Below, piece after piece: positions 14,199 to 21,662 of a DNA stretch of 26,382 nucleotides (positions are counted from its first letter, which is position 1; every line of letters starts with the position of its first letter). Made by a program: the position numbers and the translations under genes. Below the pieces are notes generated by a model. The model ran no database searches and was not told the DNA's origin. It saw only the letters and a list, made by a program, of their open reading frames with translations. Origin of the DNA: CAVSUR01 sp052143655 (lineage in GTDB: Bacteria > Actinomycetota > Actinomycetes > Streptosporangiales > Streptosporangiaceae); contig JBKQSL010000120.1 in NCBI GenBank assembly GCA_052143655.1, positions 1 to 26,382 of the forward strand. Reading direction: 5' to 3'.

Positions 14199-14869
14199 TG
14201 AACTACTGCGAAGCAGGACATCCGAACCGGCCGGAAGCGCGCTGGTGCCGGCACTGCGGCGATTCCCTGGCCGCGGGCCGGTCGCTCGACGCCCAGCTTG
14301 CCCAGGCGTCGCGGGCCCGGCCCGGGTGGCTCAGGCCATCCCGCCCGGCCGCGGACCGCGTGGAAGCCGACCGGGCCGCGCTGCGGGCGGAAGAACGCGC
14401 CAGGCTGCTCGCCGCGCAACAGTGGGGGCCGGTCGAGACCCCGCCGTCCCGCAGCGACCCTGACGTGCTGCAGCGCCGCCTGGACCAGCTGCAGGGCCGG
14501 TGCGACGAGACTGCGAAGTGGCTGAGCAACCGCCGTGCGGACCTGATCAGCCTCAACGTCGACCCCGAGGGCGAGAACGGGCACATGGACCCGGAGCGCC
14601 GGCATCTGTTCGCCGAGTACGGCGCCCGGCTCAGCGGTTTTTTGCAGCTGACCGCCGACCGGGACGAGGCTTACTCGGCTCAGACGCGCTCCTACGAGCG
14701 GTTCGCCCTGGCGGAGATGGGCGCCGAGGGCCTGCCCGCCGCGGTGCCCGATGGGTTCGACGACATGTCCCTCGGCGCGTTCGAGTCGTGGGCCGGTCAC
14801 GGTCGCCGCGGCCGGTTCAGCTCGGCGCCGGAACCATCCCGCGAAGTGAACCTGCTGTCGCTCAACTAG
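14198..14869 (+). CDS. zinc-ribbon N-terminal hypothetical protein (223 residues)
   Basis: Begins MNYCEAGHPNRPEARWCRHCG, a Cys-x3-His...Cys-x2-Cys zinc-ribbon-like start. It continues with a helical, charged middle (ADRAALRAEERARLLAAQQW; DVLQRRLDQLQGRCDETAKW) that may form a coiled coil, and an acidic C-terminus (DGFDDMSLGAFESWAG). The ATG overlaps the preceding stop by one base. No enzyme motif is seen. It ends before a strong bidirectional hairpin facing the tra operon. Confidence 0.7.
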   Translation: MNYCEAGHPNRPEARWCRHCGDSLAAGRSLDAQLAQASRARPGWLRPSRPAADRVEADRAALRAEERARLLAAQQWGPVETPPSRSDPDVLQRRLDQLQGRCDETAKWLSNRRADLISLNVDPEGENGHMDPERRHLFAEYGARLSGFLQLTADRDEAYSAQTRSYERFALAEMGAEGLPAAVPDGFDDMSLGAFESWAGHGRRGRFSSAPEPSREVNLLSLN

Positions 14870-14987
14870 GCGGCCAGCGCCCGGCGTCAAAGCCGTCCCC
14901 ATCGTCCAGGGCGGCCAAGGACGGAGAGCGGGACCTTTCTGCCGCGGCGACCTGCCCTGCGCCGGGTGCTGGCCTGCGGCACGGGAA

Positions 14988-15023
14988 CGCCCCGCCAGCC
15001 GGGGGGAGATGGCTGGCGGGGCG
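14988..15023. terminator. bidirectional stem-loop terminator between convergent operons
   Basis: Perfect 13-bp arms (14988-15000 CGCCCCGCCAGCC and 15011-15023 GGCTGGCGGGGCG) enclose a 10-base loop, between the + strand gene ending at 14869 and the - strand gene ending at 15040. Confidence 0.8.
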
Positions 15024-15039
15024 CCGCTTCCGGGCCTTC

Positions 15040-15216
15040 TTACCGGACGACCGTCAGGTGCCGGGGCGGCTGCTCACCGCGGTTGATGATCGACGCCGCG
15101 ACCTCGGCGTCGCGATAGCCCGCCTCGCGGGCGATCATCTCCATGATGATGAAGAGTGCGCGGATCTTGGCCTCCAGGGCATCTGTGCGCGCGGTAAGCC
15201 CGGCGCTGCCGCTCAC
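15040..15216 (-). CDS. 58-residue hypothetical protein, last gene of the tra operon
   Basis: GTG 15216 overlaps the upstream stop (GTGA); stop TAA at 15042-15040. The product begins VSGSAGLTARTDALEAKIRA and continues with LFIIMEMIAREAGYRDAEVA, then a short basic end (NRGEQPPRHLTVVR). It looks like one long helix of coiled-coil type, without a clear membrane span. The tight chain of overlaps traB-15213-15040 supports its reality despite its size. Function unknown; a small transfer accessory (Spd-like) role is only positional inference. Confidence 0.65.
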   Translation of the reverse strand: MSGSAGLTARTDALEAKIRALFIIMEMIAREAGYRDAEVAASIINRGEQPPRHLTVVR

Positions 15217-15602
15217 CTAGCGCCTCCGGCAGCGCGCGAGAGCCAGCCGATGACGACCTCGGCAACGTCGCCGGGCATCGCGACCAGGGCGACAGCTACG
15301 GCGTCATTGACGTCGCCTGGCTCGGCCGGGACCGGCAGCACGGCCAGCAGCCGGGTGCGCAGCCAGCGACGCTCCGTCTCGTCGTGCTCCAGGCCCGGAC
15401 CATGCTCAGGCCCGGGCGCCGCGGCGCTGCCGAGCTCCAGCCCGTCGAGCAGCAAGTCCAGCCTGGTCAACAGGGACCACGCCCACTGGACGTAATCCGG
15501 CCTGGGGCCGCCCTCGTCGAGATGGGCATCCACCTCGCGCCTGAAGCCGTCCCTGGCGGCCTCCGCCGCGGTGATCCTCGCGGCCAGCTCGGCGCCGGTC
15601 AT
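15213..15602 (-). CDS. hypothetical protein downstream of traB (129 residues)
   Basis: ATG 15602 overlaps the traB stop (ATGA). The protein is acidic and helical (ELAARITAAEAARDGFRREV; PDYVQWAWSLLTRLDLLLDG; NDAVAVALVAMPGDVAEVVI). No family recognised and no signal sequence. The position suggests a transfer accessory protein made in ratio with TraB. Confidence 0.68.
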   Translation of the reverse strand: MTGAELAARITAAEAARDGFRREVDAHLDEGGPRPDYVQWAWSLLTRLDLLLDGLELGSAAAPGPEHGPGLEHDETERRWLRTRLLAVLPVPAEPGDVNDAVAVALVAMPGDVAEVVIGWLSRAAGGAR

Positions 15603-17182
15603 GACGCTGCCGCCAGCGTGGCGGGCTCCGGTGCGTCCCCGCCAGCCGGGACGGCCGGGGCCGGGACGGCGGACGGGTCGCGGCGCAGCTGCGCTGTGGC
15701 GGCTGCGCGTTCCTCGGCCCATTCCTCGGTGATCCAGGGCACGCGGATCTTGGTGAGCGGGTCCATGCCGGACGGCAGGGTTGCGACACAGCAGCCGGTG
15801 GGGTCGGCCATCTGCCGCAGGGAGACCGGCGACAGGTCCGGGTACTCGCGCACGTCCGAGCCGAGCGCGGCCACGGCCGCGTCAGCGGTCCGCAGCACGA
15901 ACGACACCGACAGGGCGCAGCAGTCGCGGATGGCGGGCGGCAGGCTGTCCCCGGTGGGCTTCTGCGTGGCCAGCCAGACCATGCACATGACGCTGCGGCC
16001 CTTGCGCACGATCTCCTGCACCAGGACGATGCAGCGGCGCACCAGCGGCTCCCGCGCCTTGTCGCCCTTGACGGCGGCCAGGTCAAGGAACGTCTGGCAC
16101 TCATCCAGCACGGTGACCAGCAGCGGGCAGTCCGCCGCGGGCCCGGCGTGCCAGAGGTTGCGGGAGCCGCGCGGCCGGTTGCGGACCCTGCGCAGGCGGC
16201 GGCGCATCTCGGCGTGCACGTCCTCCAGCACGTTCACGGCGGCCTGGAGATCATCACCGGCATGCAGCCAGGCACGCGGGTGCCAGGCGACATGATCGCC
16301 GCCGTCCTTGCCGTCGAGCATGGCGAACTGGACGGCAGCGGAGCCCGCCAGCTGGCACAGCCAGCCCGAGATGCACGACGTCTTGCCGCCCCCGGGCAGC
16401 CCGGCCACGGTCAGGCCGGTAACGCCGGACAGCGGCAGCCACCGGTCGGCGCCGAACTCGTCGCGGCCGACGTACAGCTGGCGGGGCGGGAGCGCGGCGA
16501 ACGTGCCTAGCGGGCACCGGTCAGGGCCCAGCAGCTCGGCCAGCGGGTCACGGCGCAGGGCACGCAGCATGATCCGGCCGGGCCTCGGCTGGCTGATGGC
16601 CACCCGCGCGCACTGCCAGTAGTCAGCCACCCAGGCAGAGGCTTTGTCGGCCTCCTTGCGGCCTGAGCGGGGCTTGGTCCGGTAGGTGCACTGCCAGCCG
16701 TAGGGATCGGGCCGGAACCGGGCCCGGGGATAGTGGATCTTGCCGTTACGCGGGCCGCGGGCGATCTCCAGGCCGATGAGCGCGGCGACCAGGCCGCCGA
16801 GGAAACGGCCGAGGATGGCAGCGGCCAGCACGCCGCGGCCGGTCTCGCCGTCCGGGCGGTTGCGGGCGGCCAGCTCGACCGGCGCCAGCCCGGTATTGCG
16901 GGCCAGCCAGTGCCACCGCAGCCGGGCCCGGATCATGCCGGGGAAGTGACGCCGGGCCGCCGGGGCCGCGCGGGCGAACCGCCAGGCGAGCAGGCCGGGC
17001 CGGACGGCCAGCAGGACCGCCGTCACCGCGGCCACGACCGGCCAGGGCACAGCGGAGAAGAAGGCCAGCACGCGGACGGCCAGCCAGCACACGGCCGCCG
17101 CTGCGGCGGCGAGCAGGACCAGGGGCAGCAGGCCGCCTGAGTCGCCGCTGCTGCCGTGATGCTCGGGGAACTTGCAACCCAT
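15599..17182 (-). CDS. FtsK/SpoIIIE-type DNA translocase (TraB/TraSA-like transfer protein)
   Basis: 527 residues. Two hydrophobic segments near the N-terminus (~18-45 and ~48-65) and a third weakly hydrophobic stretch (~125-142) anchor it in the membrane. The ATPase domain carries Walker A GLPGGGKTS (~261-269) and Walker B LLVTVLDECQ (~354-363), followed by VMCMVWLATQKPTGDSLPPA, the FtsK-like sensor block. In actinomycete plasmids and AICEs such proteins pump double-stranded DNA through hyphal or septal pores, needing only a cis clt site and no relaxase. Start ATG 17182 has AAAGGGA (17191-17197 on the reverse strand) eight bases upstream, and this ribosome site lies in a hairpin (17193-17209). 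The first gene of an overlapping three-gene unit. A single helicase-like domain without a clear gamma/winged-helix tail is visible. Confidence 0.9.
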   Translation of the reverse strand: MGCKFPEHHGSSGDSGGLLPLVLLAAAAAAVCWLAVRVLAFFSAVPWPVVAAVTAVLLAVRPGLLAWRFARAAPAARRHFPGMIRARLRWHWLARNTGLAPVELAARNRPDGETGRGVLAAAILGRFLGGLVAALIGLEIARGPRNGKIHYPRARFRPDPYGWQCTYRTKPRSGRKEADKASAWVADYWQCARVAISQPRPGRIMLRALRRDPLAELLGPDRCPLGTFAALPPRQLYVGRDEFGADRWLPLSGVTGLTVAGLPGGGKTSCISGWLCQLAGSAAVQFAMLDGKDGGDHVAWHPRAWLHAGDDLQAAVNVLEDVHAEMRRRLRRVRNRPRGSRNLWHAGPAADCPLLVTVLDECQTFLDLAAVKGDKAREPLVRRCIVLVQEIVRKGRSVMCMVWLATQKPTGDSLPPAIRDCCALSVSFVLRTADAAVAALGSDVREYPDLSPVSLRQMADPTGCCVATLPSGMDPLTKIRVPWITEEWAEERAAATAQLRRDPSAVPAPAVPAGGDAPEPATLAAAS

Positions 17183-17192
17183 CGTTCATGTC

Positions 17193-17209
17193 CCTTTCGA
17201 TGCGAAAGG
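17193..17209. promoter_or_regulatory. hairpin covering the traB ribosome binding site
   Basis: CCTTTCG-ATG-CGAAAGG is a perfect 7-bp inverted repeat. Read on the - strand, its 3' arm contains most of the Shine-Dalgarno AAAGGGA of traB, so folding of the mRNA would hide the ribosome site and could keep traB expression low. Confidence 0.55.
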
Positions 17210-17275
17210 CCCGGCACCGGGGCCAGCACGCGGGGAAGCCGCGCCGGATCCGGGCCGGGCCCTGGCGGATAAGAC

Positions 17276-17683
17276 CTAGGCGGCCTGCTCGGACTTGGCG
17301 TATGACTTCCCGGCGGCCTTCACGCCGGTCGCGGAATACCACGCCTTCCCGCCGACGACCCGCATGCCGCGGCCGTTGTCGCGCTGCTCAGGCGGGGACA
17401 CGCCCACGCGGAGGTTGACCAGCTCAACAGCCGTGCCGGGCTGGAGTGACAGGCCGGGGTCAGTTCCCCCGGTCACGGTGATGTCGAGCACCTCGGACAC
17501 GGGGCGGCGGCCAGACTCGGCGTGCCACGTCGCCGCGACCTGGACTGACCACTTGCGCTCGCCGGTCTTGCTGACCGCCTGCGACTCAGTGCCGAACTCG
17601 TTCTTGGGACCTGCTGCCATCAGCAGCAGCGTGGCGAACGTCGCCGGGACGTCCACCTGGAATGTGCCTGGCATGGAAGCCAT
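17276..17683 (-). CDS. conserved AICE-type hypothetical protein between rep and traB
   Basis: 135 residues from ATG 17683 (GGAG five bases upstream; the ATG three codons later is an alternative). The beta-rich sequence (VPATFATLLLMAAGPKNEF; RKWSVQVAATWHAESGRR; VELVNLRVGVSPPEQRDNGR; AWYSATGVKAAGK) resembles the short protein often found next to rep and tra in Streptomyces conjugative elements, in which a V...W.V.V......V..V and V.F.GL.V.PY pattern recurs; this is from memory, not a search. An OB-fold or ssDNA-binding role is a guess. It diverges from the excisionase-like gene. Confidence 0.72.
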   Translation of the reverse strand: MASMPGTFQVDVPATFATLLLMAAGPKNEFGTESQAVSKTGERKWSVQVAATWHAESGRRPVSEVLDITVTGGTDPGLSLQPGTAVELVNLRVGVSPPEQRDNGRGMRVVGGKAWYSATGVKAAGKSYAKSEQAA

Positions 17684-17726
17684 CCCCTCTCCGGGGCTCG
17701 ATGTGCGGCCCTGGCCGGGCCGGTTG

Positions 17727-17754
17727 CGAACGGATCGAACGTAACATACGAACG
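17727..17754 (+). promoter_or_regulatory. triple CGAACG direct repeat in the divergent promoter region
   Basis: CGAACG occurs at 17727-17732, 17736-17741 and 17749-17754, around an AT-rich TAACAT (17742-17747), in the 146-bp space between the - strand gene at 17683 and the + strand excisionase-like gene. A regulator site or overlapping promoter is likely. Confidence 0.5.
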
Positions 17755-17829
17755 AACCAAACGGAACAAGGGAACCGTAAGAACGTGCTAATCGCATCGA
17801 TTGAAACGGCCCGTGCCATGCTTTACGCC

Positions 17830-18048
17830 ATGAGTGCGGAGCGGAATGTCGGCACGGGCGAGGCGGCTGCCGCGCTCGACGTCACCCGCAACACGCTCAA
17901 CCGCTGGGCGCGCGGCGGCATCGTCACCCCGGCCAGCACAACCGCGGGCGGGCACCGCAGGTGGAACCTGGCCCGGCTGCGCGAGCAGATCGCCGCACAC
18001 GAAGCGACGCGGGGCACGCTGCGCCCCGAGGAACGCGACGACCGCTAG
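17830..18048 (+). CDS. MerR/BldC-type helix-turn-helix protein, candidate excisionase
   Basis: 72 residues from ATG 17830; in-frame ATG 17818 and GTG 17784 are alternatives because no clear ribosome site is present. The core VGTGEAAAALDVTRNTLNRW followed by ARGGIVTPASTTAGGHRRWN is the winged MerR/BldC/excisionase DNA-binding fold (HTH then the GGHRR wing). In AICEs a protein of this type acts as Xis, bending att DNA to promote excision. Here it is separated from int by the whole element but would be within ~2.5 kb of att in the circle. It could equally be a transcriptional regulator. Its 3' end overlaps the convergent gene at 18045 by four bases. Confidence 0.78.
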   Translation: MSAERNVGTGEAAAALDVTRNTLNRWARGGIVTPASTTAGGHRRWNLARLREQIAAHEATRGTLRPEERDDR

Positions 18049-18239
18049 CGGCGCTGCCTGCGCTCCGCGACCCGGCGGGCGCGGCGGCGGCTGCGATAGC
18101 TCCCCGGCCGCGGCCCGGGCACATCAAAGCCGAATGCAGCCATCAGATCCGGGCTGGCACCGCCAGCCTCCAGCTCGGCGCGCAGCTGCGCGCGGGCGAT
18201 CTGCCGGGCCTGCTCGTCGCTGATGTGCTCGTGCGTCAT
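18045..18239 (-). CDS. small basic protein coupled to rep (64 residues)
   Basis: ATG 18239 overlaps the rep stop (ATGA). The protein starts MTHEHISDEQARQIARAQLR, is helical, then turns strongly basic at the C-terminus (PGSYRSRRRARRVAERRQRR), suggesting nucleic-acid binding. Function unknown. It ends four bases inside the convergent excisionase-like gene. Confidence 0.68.
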   Translation of the reverse strand: MTHEHISDEQARQIARAQLRAELEAGGASPDLMAAFGFDVPGPRPGSYRSRRRARRVAERRQRR

Positions 18240-19612
18240 GATCCCCTGCCTCTCGCGGGCAGCGGCGGATGCGCCCGGCCAAGGCCATGACGGGCCAGCA
18301 GTTCATTCACCGCGGGCAGCCCGCCCGCCTCGGCAGCCGACAGGATCGCCGCGTCCAGCCCCGGCCGGGCCGCCACCGCATGCCAGGTGTCGCTGTCAAG
18401 CATGGCCACCGGCTCCCCGCCGACCTCCTCAGCGGCTACCTCCTCATCGGTGAGCTCGGCCTCGCCAGCCAGGGCCGGGAGGCCCTTGCTCCACGCGATG
18501 GCCTGACGGCCCCTGGTCGCCTTCTCATACTCATGCCACAGCGCCAGGTACTCGACGTCACCGGTCCACCGGAACTCGTCAAGAATCTCGAACGGGGTCA
18601 TCGACCCTGACCGGCCCTGCTTCAAGTCGGCGCGGGCCATCTCGTGACCGACCGCATGCCCGTCCTGCGTCTTGGCGATATAGGCTCCGGCCTCTGCGGC
18701 TGACGTGCACACGCGCAGATCCACGCCGTGCACGGCGTGCGGGCGGGGAAAGCCGCGGCCGGTGATAAACCGGCCCCACCTGGCCGACAGCCCGGCGCCC
18801 AGCTCGGCCAGCCCGCAGGCGTCCAGCTCGCCGCGGCAGAAGATCAGGGCATGCGCGTGCGGGTGCCAGCCCGCCGAAGGGCTCCAGGTGATCTCGGTAG
18901 CACGGATGGTCCCGGCGATCCGGGCCCGGTCGCGCAGACGGCGCCACGGCCGACCGGAGATCACCGACCGGAACCCGTCCGACACCAGATCGAGCAGCAG
19001 GGACAGCCGCATGCCGAGCCGGTGCGGGAACGTGAACGACGCCATCACCACCGTGTTGCCATCGTCATGCCACGCCGCGGCGAAGTGGCTGATGTCACCG
19101 GCCCGGCGGGTGCGGATCTTCGCGCCGCACACCGGACAGCCGTGGATGCTGCCGCAGGTGGTGAGGCCGGAGAAGTGGGCTATGGGGGATGGCTCGGCAC
19201 CGGCACGCGCTGACCGGCGGACGGCTATCTGGACGCTGCCGCCGTCACCGCCGTGAGTGACCCTGCCGCACTTGCGCACCCGCTCCAGGCTGGACACGTC
19301 CCACAGGGCGGCACGCTGGGCGTAGCGGACATGACGGCGGGTTTCCCGCTTGCCGGCCGCCGGGTCGAGCCGGGCGGACACATGTTTCGCGTAGTTACCA
19401 AGGGCCTGCGGCACACTACGCGGTGTGGGGTCTGGAGGTAGGAAAGAAGAAGAAGGCGGGCGGCCTCCAGCCCTGCGGGCCCGGCCGCCCTCGGGCGGCG
19501 CAAAAAGCGCGCCGCCCGGCTGAGCGGCGGCGGCAGCGAGAGCACGGGCCTCTGTCCCGTACGGCAGCCAGCCGTCCCGGGGGAAATCCAGGCCATGAGC
19601 GAGCGAAGCCAC
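18236..19612 (-). CDS. rolling-circle replication initiator (RepSA/pIJ101-type Rep)
   Basis: 458 residues from GTG 19612, with GAGGA six bases upstream (reverse complement of 19619-19623). A Cys-rich block (CGSIHGCPVCGAKIRTRR) precedes the catalytic HUH motif HPHAH at residues 250-254 (GWHPHAHALIF). The later VDLRVCTSAAEAGAYIAKTQ supplies the candidate nicking Tyr in AYIAK. This order is that of Streptomyces rolling-circle Rep proteins, which nick the double-strand origin and prime leading-strand synthesis. The N-terminal ~65 residues are Pro/Arg/Ala-rich and may not be conserved, so a later start is possible. The origin is expected near the gene; the stem-rich 19613-20101 region is the obvious candidate. 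Confidence 0.9.
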   Translation of the reverse strand: MASLAHGLDFPRDGWLPYGTEARALAAAAAQPGGALFAPPEGGRARRAGGRPPSSSFLPPDPTPRSVPQALGNYAKHVSARLDPAAGKRETRRHVRYAQRAALWDVSSLERVRKCGRVTHGGDGGSVQIAVRRSARAGAEPSPIAHFSGLTTCGSIHGCPVCGAKIRTRRAGDISHFAAAWHDDGNTVVMASFTFPHRLGMRLSLLLDLVSDGFRSVISGRPWRRLRDRARIAGTIRATEITWSPSAGWHPHAHALIFCRGELDACGLAELGAGLSARWGRFITGRGFPRPHAVHGVDLRVCTSAAEAGAYIAKTQDGHAVGHEMARADLKQGRSGSMTPFEILDEFRWTGDVEYLALWHEYEKATRGRQAIAWSKGLPALAGEAELTDEEVAAEEVGGEPVAMLDSDTWHAVAARPGLDAAILSAAEAGGLPAVNELLARHGLGRAHPPLPARGRGS

Positions 19613-20101
19613 GGCAAGTCCTCATGCGCGGACGCGAAGCGGGCCAGGCAGCCGCGCACGGGCAGGCTGGGACCTCGCGTGGTGAGTGAGGGAAGGAAAG
19701 AGATTCCGGGCTTCAACCGGGCCTGTGGCGGCGCTAAAGGGGGAAGGGCCCTGCCGTGCGGCGTTCGCTCGCGCCTCGGATTGCGGGCCTAGATAAGAAC
19801 AGTGACACGTCTGCGGGTGCCGGGATTCCCGGCTATGGTCCGGGCCCGCCCCTCCAGCCTCAAGGACCTGCGGCCGCTGCGCGGCGGCCTGGCGGCCGTC
19901 CTTGACCCTGGAGCCTCTGCGGACCCTGCGGCAGCAGGAGGGGCAGGCGGGTGCCTGCCTCAGTCAGCGCCGGGAATCCCTCTACGGTGCGGCTATCCCC
20001 GCTGGTCACCTCCGGTCCGGTCGGTGGATGTATTAGTCCGTCGCACAGCATCCGCTGAAACCCTGGTCAAACGCGCTGGGCATAGCAGTGGAGTCCGGTA
20101 C
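19613..20101. other. 489-bp non-coding region between rep and attR, candidate origin/att arm region
   Basis: No convincing gene; the open frames across it lack start signals and family features. It holds several structures: GCCGGGA-T-TCCCGGC (19819-19833), a large stem-loop (19852-19913) and GGCAGGC-GGGT-GCCTGCC (19942-19959). In the excised circle it would lie between rep and int, where a replication origin and integrase arm sites are expected. Confidence 0.5.
19852..19913. other. large composite stem-loop
   Basis: Sixteen-base arms (19852-19867 and 19898-19913) pair at 14 of 16 positions. The 30-base interior folds further through GGCCGC...GCGGCC. Such a structure could serve as a rolling-circle origin or a transcription block. 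Confidence 0.5.
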
Positions 20102-20113
20102 AGTTCCGATCTG
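20102..20113 (+). other. attR core (12-bp direct repeat)
   Basis: AGTTCCGATCTG, identical to 7198-7209. To its right the chromosomal genes resume. Recombination between the two copies would leave tsaE ending in the same TAG, ~105 bases from the next chromosomal gene. Confidence 0.82.
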
Positions 20114-20207
20114 TCCGCCACCGCAGTTTCGGCGCCGCCGCGTTGCGGTGACCCGCATCCGCTGCCGTGGTGACGCGCGGTCCCGATGCCCTCCCGGGAG
20201 GCCTTTC

Positions 20208-21620
20208 GTGGCTCATCAGGGCCCTGTTTCCGGTCGGCATTCCCGGCCGCCCGGTCCCGGGCCCGGCCGCGACTACGCCGATCCTGGCGGGCTGCCCCGA
20301 TCCGGCCAGGAGGTGCCGGACGCGGACTGGGAGCAGACCAGTGACTGGCAGGAGCGCGATCCGCGCGCAGCGGACTGGGCGCAGGATCCCGGGCCGGCTC
20401 CGGCGGACTGGTCCTTGGGCCCGGCGTCGCATCCAGCGAACTGGCCCGCCGAGCCGCAGGTCGCGGCGGCCCCGAGGGCACCGGGACCGCAGGCGCAGGC
20501 CGCCCCGGCGCCCGGCTCGGCCGGCTACCGCCGGGACTGGCCGCCAGACCACGGGTCGCATCCGGCGGACTGGCCGCGGGATGGCGAGCCGCTGCACGGC
20601 AGGCCGCCGTCGGAGGACTGGCCGACGGCCGGGCAGTGGCCTGAGCGCATCGAGTGGCCGGAATCGGCCGACGAGCCGGCTCCCGGTCATGCCGCGGTGC
20701 GCCCGGTCAGCCCCGCCCGGGATCGCTGGCAGGAGACGTTCGAGGACACCGGGGACGACATCGCGCCGTGGGCGGGGCCGGGCAGCTACCCGACCGGGCC
20801 CGGCCGCCGCCAGATCCGGCCGACTGCCGAGACCGAGCCAGCCGGCCCGGCGGGCCCGGGCGGGGCCGGCGCCCCGCCGCCACGCCGGCGGGGCCGCAGC
20901 CGGCTGGCCGCCGGCAAGCAGCGCCGGTCCCGGCGCCGGGTCATCGCGGCCGCTGCGGCGGCAATCATCACCGTGCTGGCGGTGGCTTCCGGCTACTGGC
21001 TGCTCACTGGCAAGAAGCACGCGGCCAGCAACGACGGATTCGTCTCGACGCTGCAGCACGGCGACTTCCGCTCTGTGCCGGACGCCTGCCGGATGCTCGG
21101 CGGCACTCAGCTCAGCCAGGACATGGCCGGGGTGGCCAGGACCAGGCAGATACAGCCCAGCGCCACCAGCACGCTGAGCCAGTGCAGCGTCACCGCAGAT
21201 GCGCCGCCAGTGTTCCGCGTGCTCCAGACCACCGTGCAGGCCTATCAGCCCAGCCTGCTGGCCTCCGGCAACGGCAGCGCCGACGCTAACGCCACCGACT
21301 CTTACTTCGCCGCCCAGCACCAGCTCGCCGACCCGGCGCGCAGGTCCCGGCTGCCGAAGGCTGTCATCAGCCCGCTCACCGCCCTGGGCCAGGCTGCGTT
21401 CAGCGCGCTGCAGGTGGTCCGCGGCGGCGGCAACGTCAACGACCTGGTCACTGTGGTGGTACGAGACCACAACGCGCTTGTCACGGTCAGCCTGCAGGCC
21501 CTGGACCGGGCCCCCGGGCACAAGTACGGGCCGGTCTCGGTGACCCAGCTGCAGGCCGAGGTGCTGGCAACCGCGCGGGCCGCGCTGGCCCGGGTGATGA
21601 CCGGGCCGACGGTGAGCTGA
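20208..21620 (+). CDS. single-pass membrane protein with Trp-rich degenerate repeats
   Basis: 470 residues from GTG 20208, with GGGAGG (20196-20201) six bases upstream; longer frames run back across attR and are rejected. The N-terminal ~240 residues are disordered and Pro-rich, with irregular repeats of a Trp motif (ADWEQTSDW; ADWAQDPGP; ADWSLGP; ANWPAEP; RDWPPDHGSHPADWPRD; EDWPTAGQWPERIEWPE). A basic cluster (RRRGRSRLAAGKQRRSRRR) precedes one membrane span (~245-268, VIAAAAAAIITVLAVASGYWLL). The C-terminal ~200 residues are probably extracellular (type II topology). Unknown function. The ribosome site sits in a perfect palindrome, CCTCCCGGGAGG (20190-20201). Confidence 0.8.
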   Translation: MAHQGPVSGRHSRPPGPGPGRDYADPGGLPRSGQEVPDADWEQTSDWQERDPRAADWAQDPGPAPADWSLGPASHPANWPAEPQVAAAPRAPGPQAQAAPAPGSAGYRRDWPPDHGSHPADWPRDGEPLHGRPPSEDWPTAGQWPERIEWPESADEPAPGHAAVRPVSPARDRWQETFEDTGDDIAPWAGPGSYPTGPGRRQIRPTAETEPAGPAGPGGAGAPPPRRRGRSRLAAGKQRRSRRRVIAAAAAAIITVLAVASGYWLLTGKKHAASNDGFVSTLQHGDFRSVPDACRMLGGTQLSQDMAGVARTRQIQPSATSTLSQCSVTADAPPVFRVLQTTVQAYQPSLLASGNGSADANATDSYFAAQHQLADPARRSRLPKAVISPLTALGQAAFSALQVVRGGGNVNDLVTVVVRDHNALVTVSLQALDRAPGHKYGPVSVTQLQAEVLATARAALARVMTGPTVS

Positions 21621-21662
21621 CGGCGCCACTGCACTCGCTCCCGTGACCTACGCTGGTCAACC

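Larger units (their letters stand above)
7198..20113. mobile_element. AICE-like integrative and conjugative element (~12.9 kb) integrated at the 3' end of tsaE
   Basis: The interval is bounded by identical 12-bp direct repeats (7198-7209 and 20102-20113). Inside are an integrase next to the left repeat, a rolling-circle Rep next to the right repeat, an FtsK/TraB translocase, a MerR/BldC-like excisionase candidate and ~15 small accessory genes. Outside lie ordinary housekeeping genes. This is the architecture of actinomycete integrative and conjugative elements (pSAM2 type), which excise, replicate by rolling circle and transfer double-stranded DNA through TraB. After excision the rep and int genes would diverge from attP. 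No relaxase, type IV secretion gene, Nudix gene or Prim-Pol gene was recognised. Several intergenic stretches (9470-9600, 12580-12980, 17720-17820) look visibly AT-richer than the host. Confidence 0.9.

Noticed and set aside
19802..20173. 123-aa open frame crossing attR
   Set aside because: No start signal, no motif, spans the attachment core and several hairpins.
20088..20207. Upstream extension of the Trp-repeat membrane protein across attR
   Set aside because: The extension would start inside the element; the GTG at 20208 has a good ribosome site and the sequence before it is Arg/Pro shadow.
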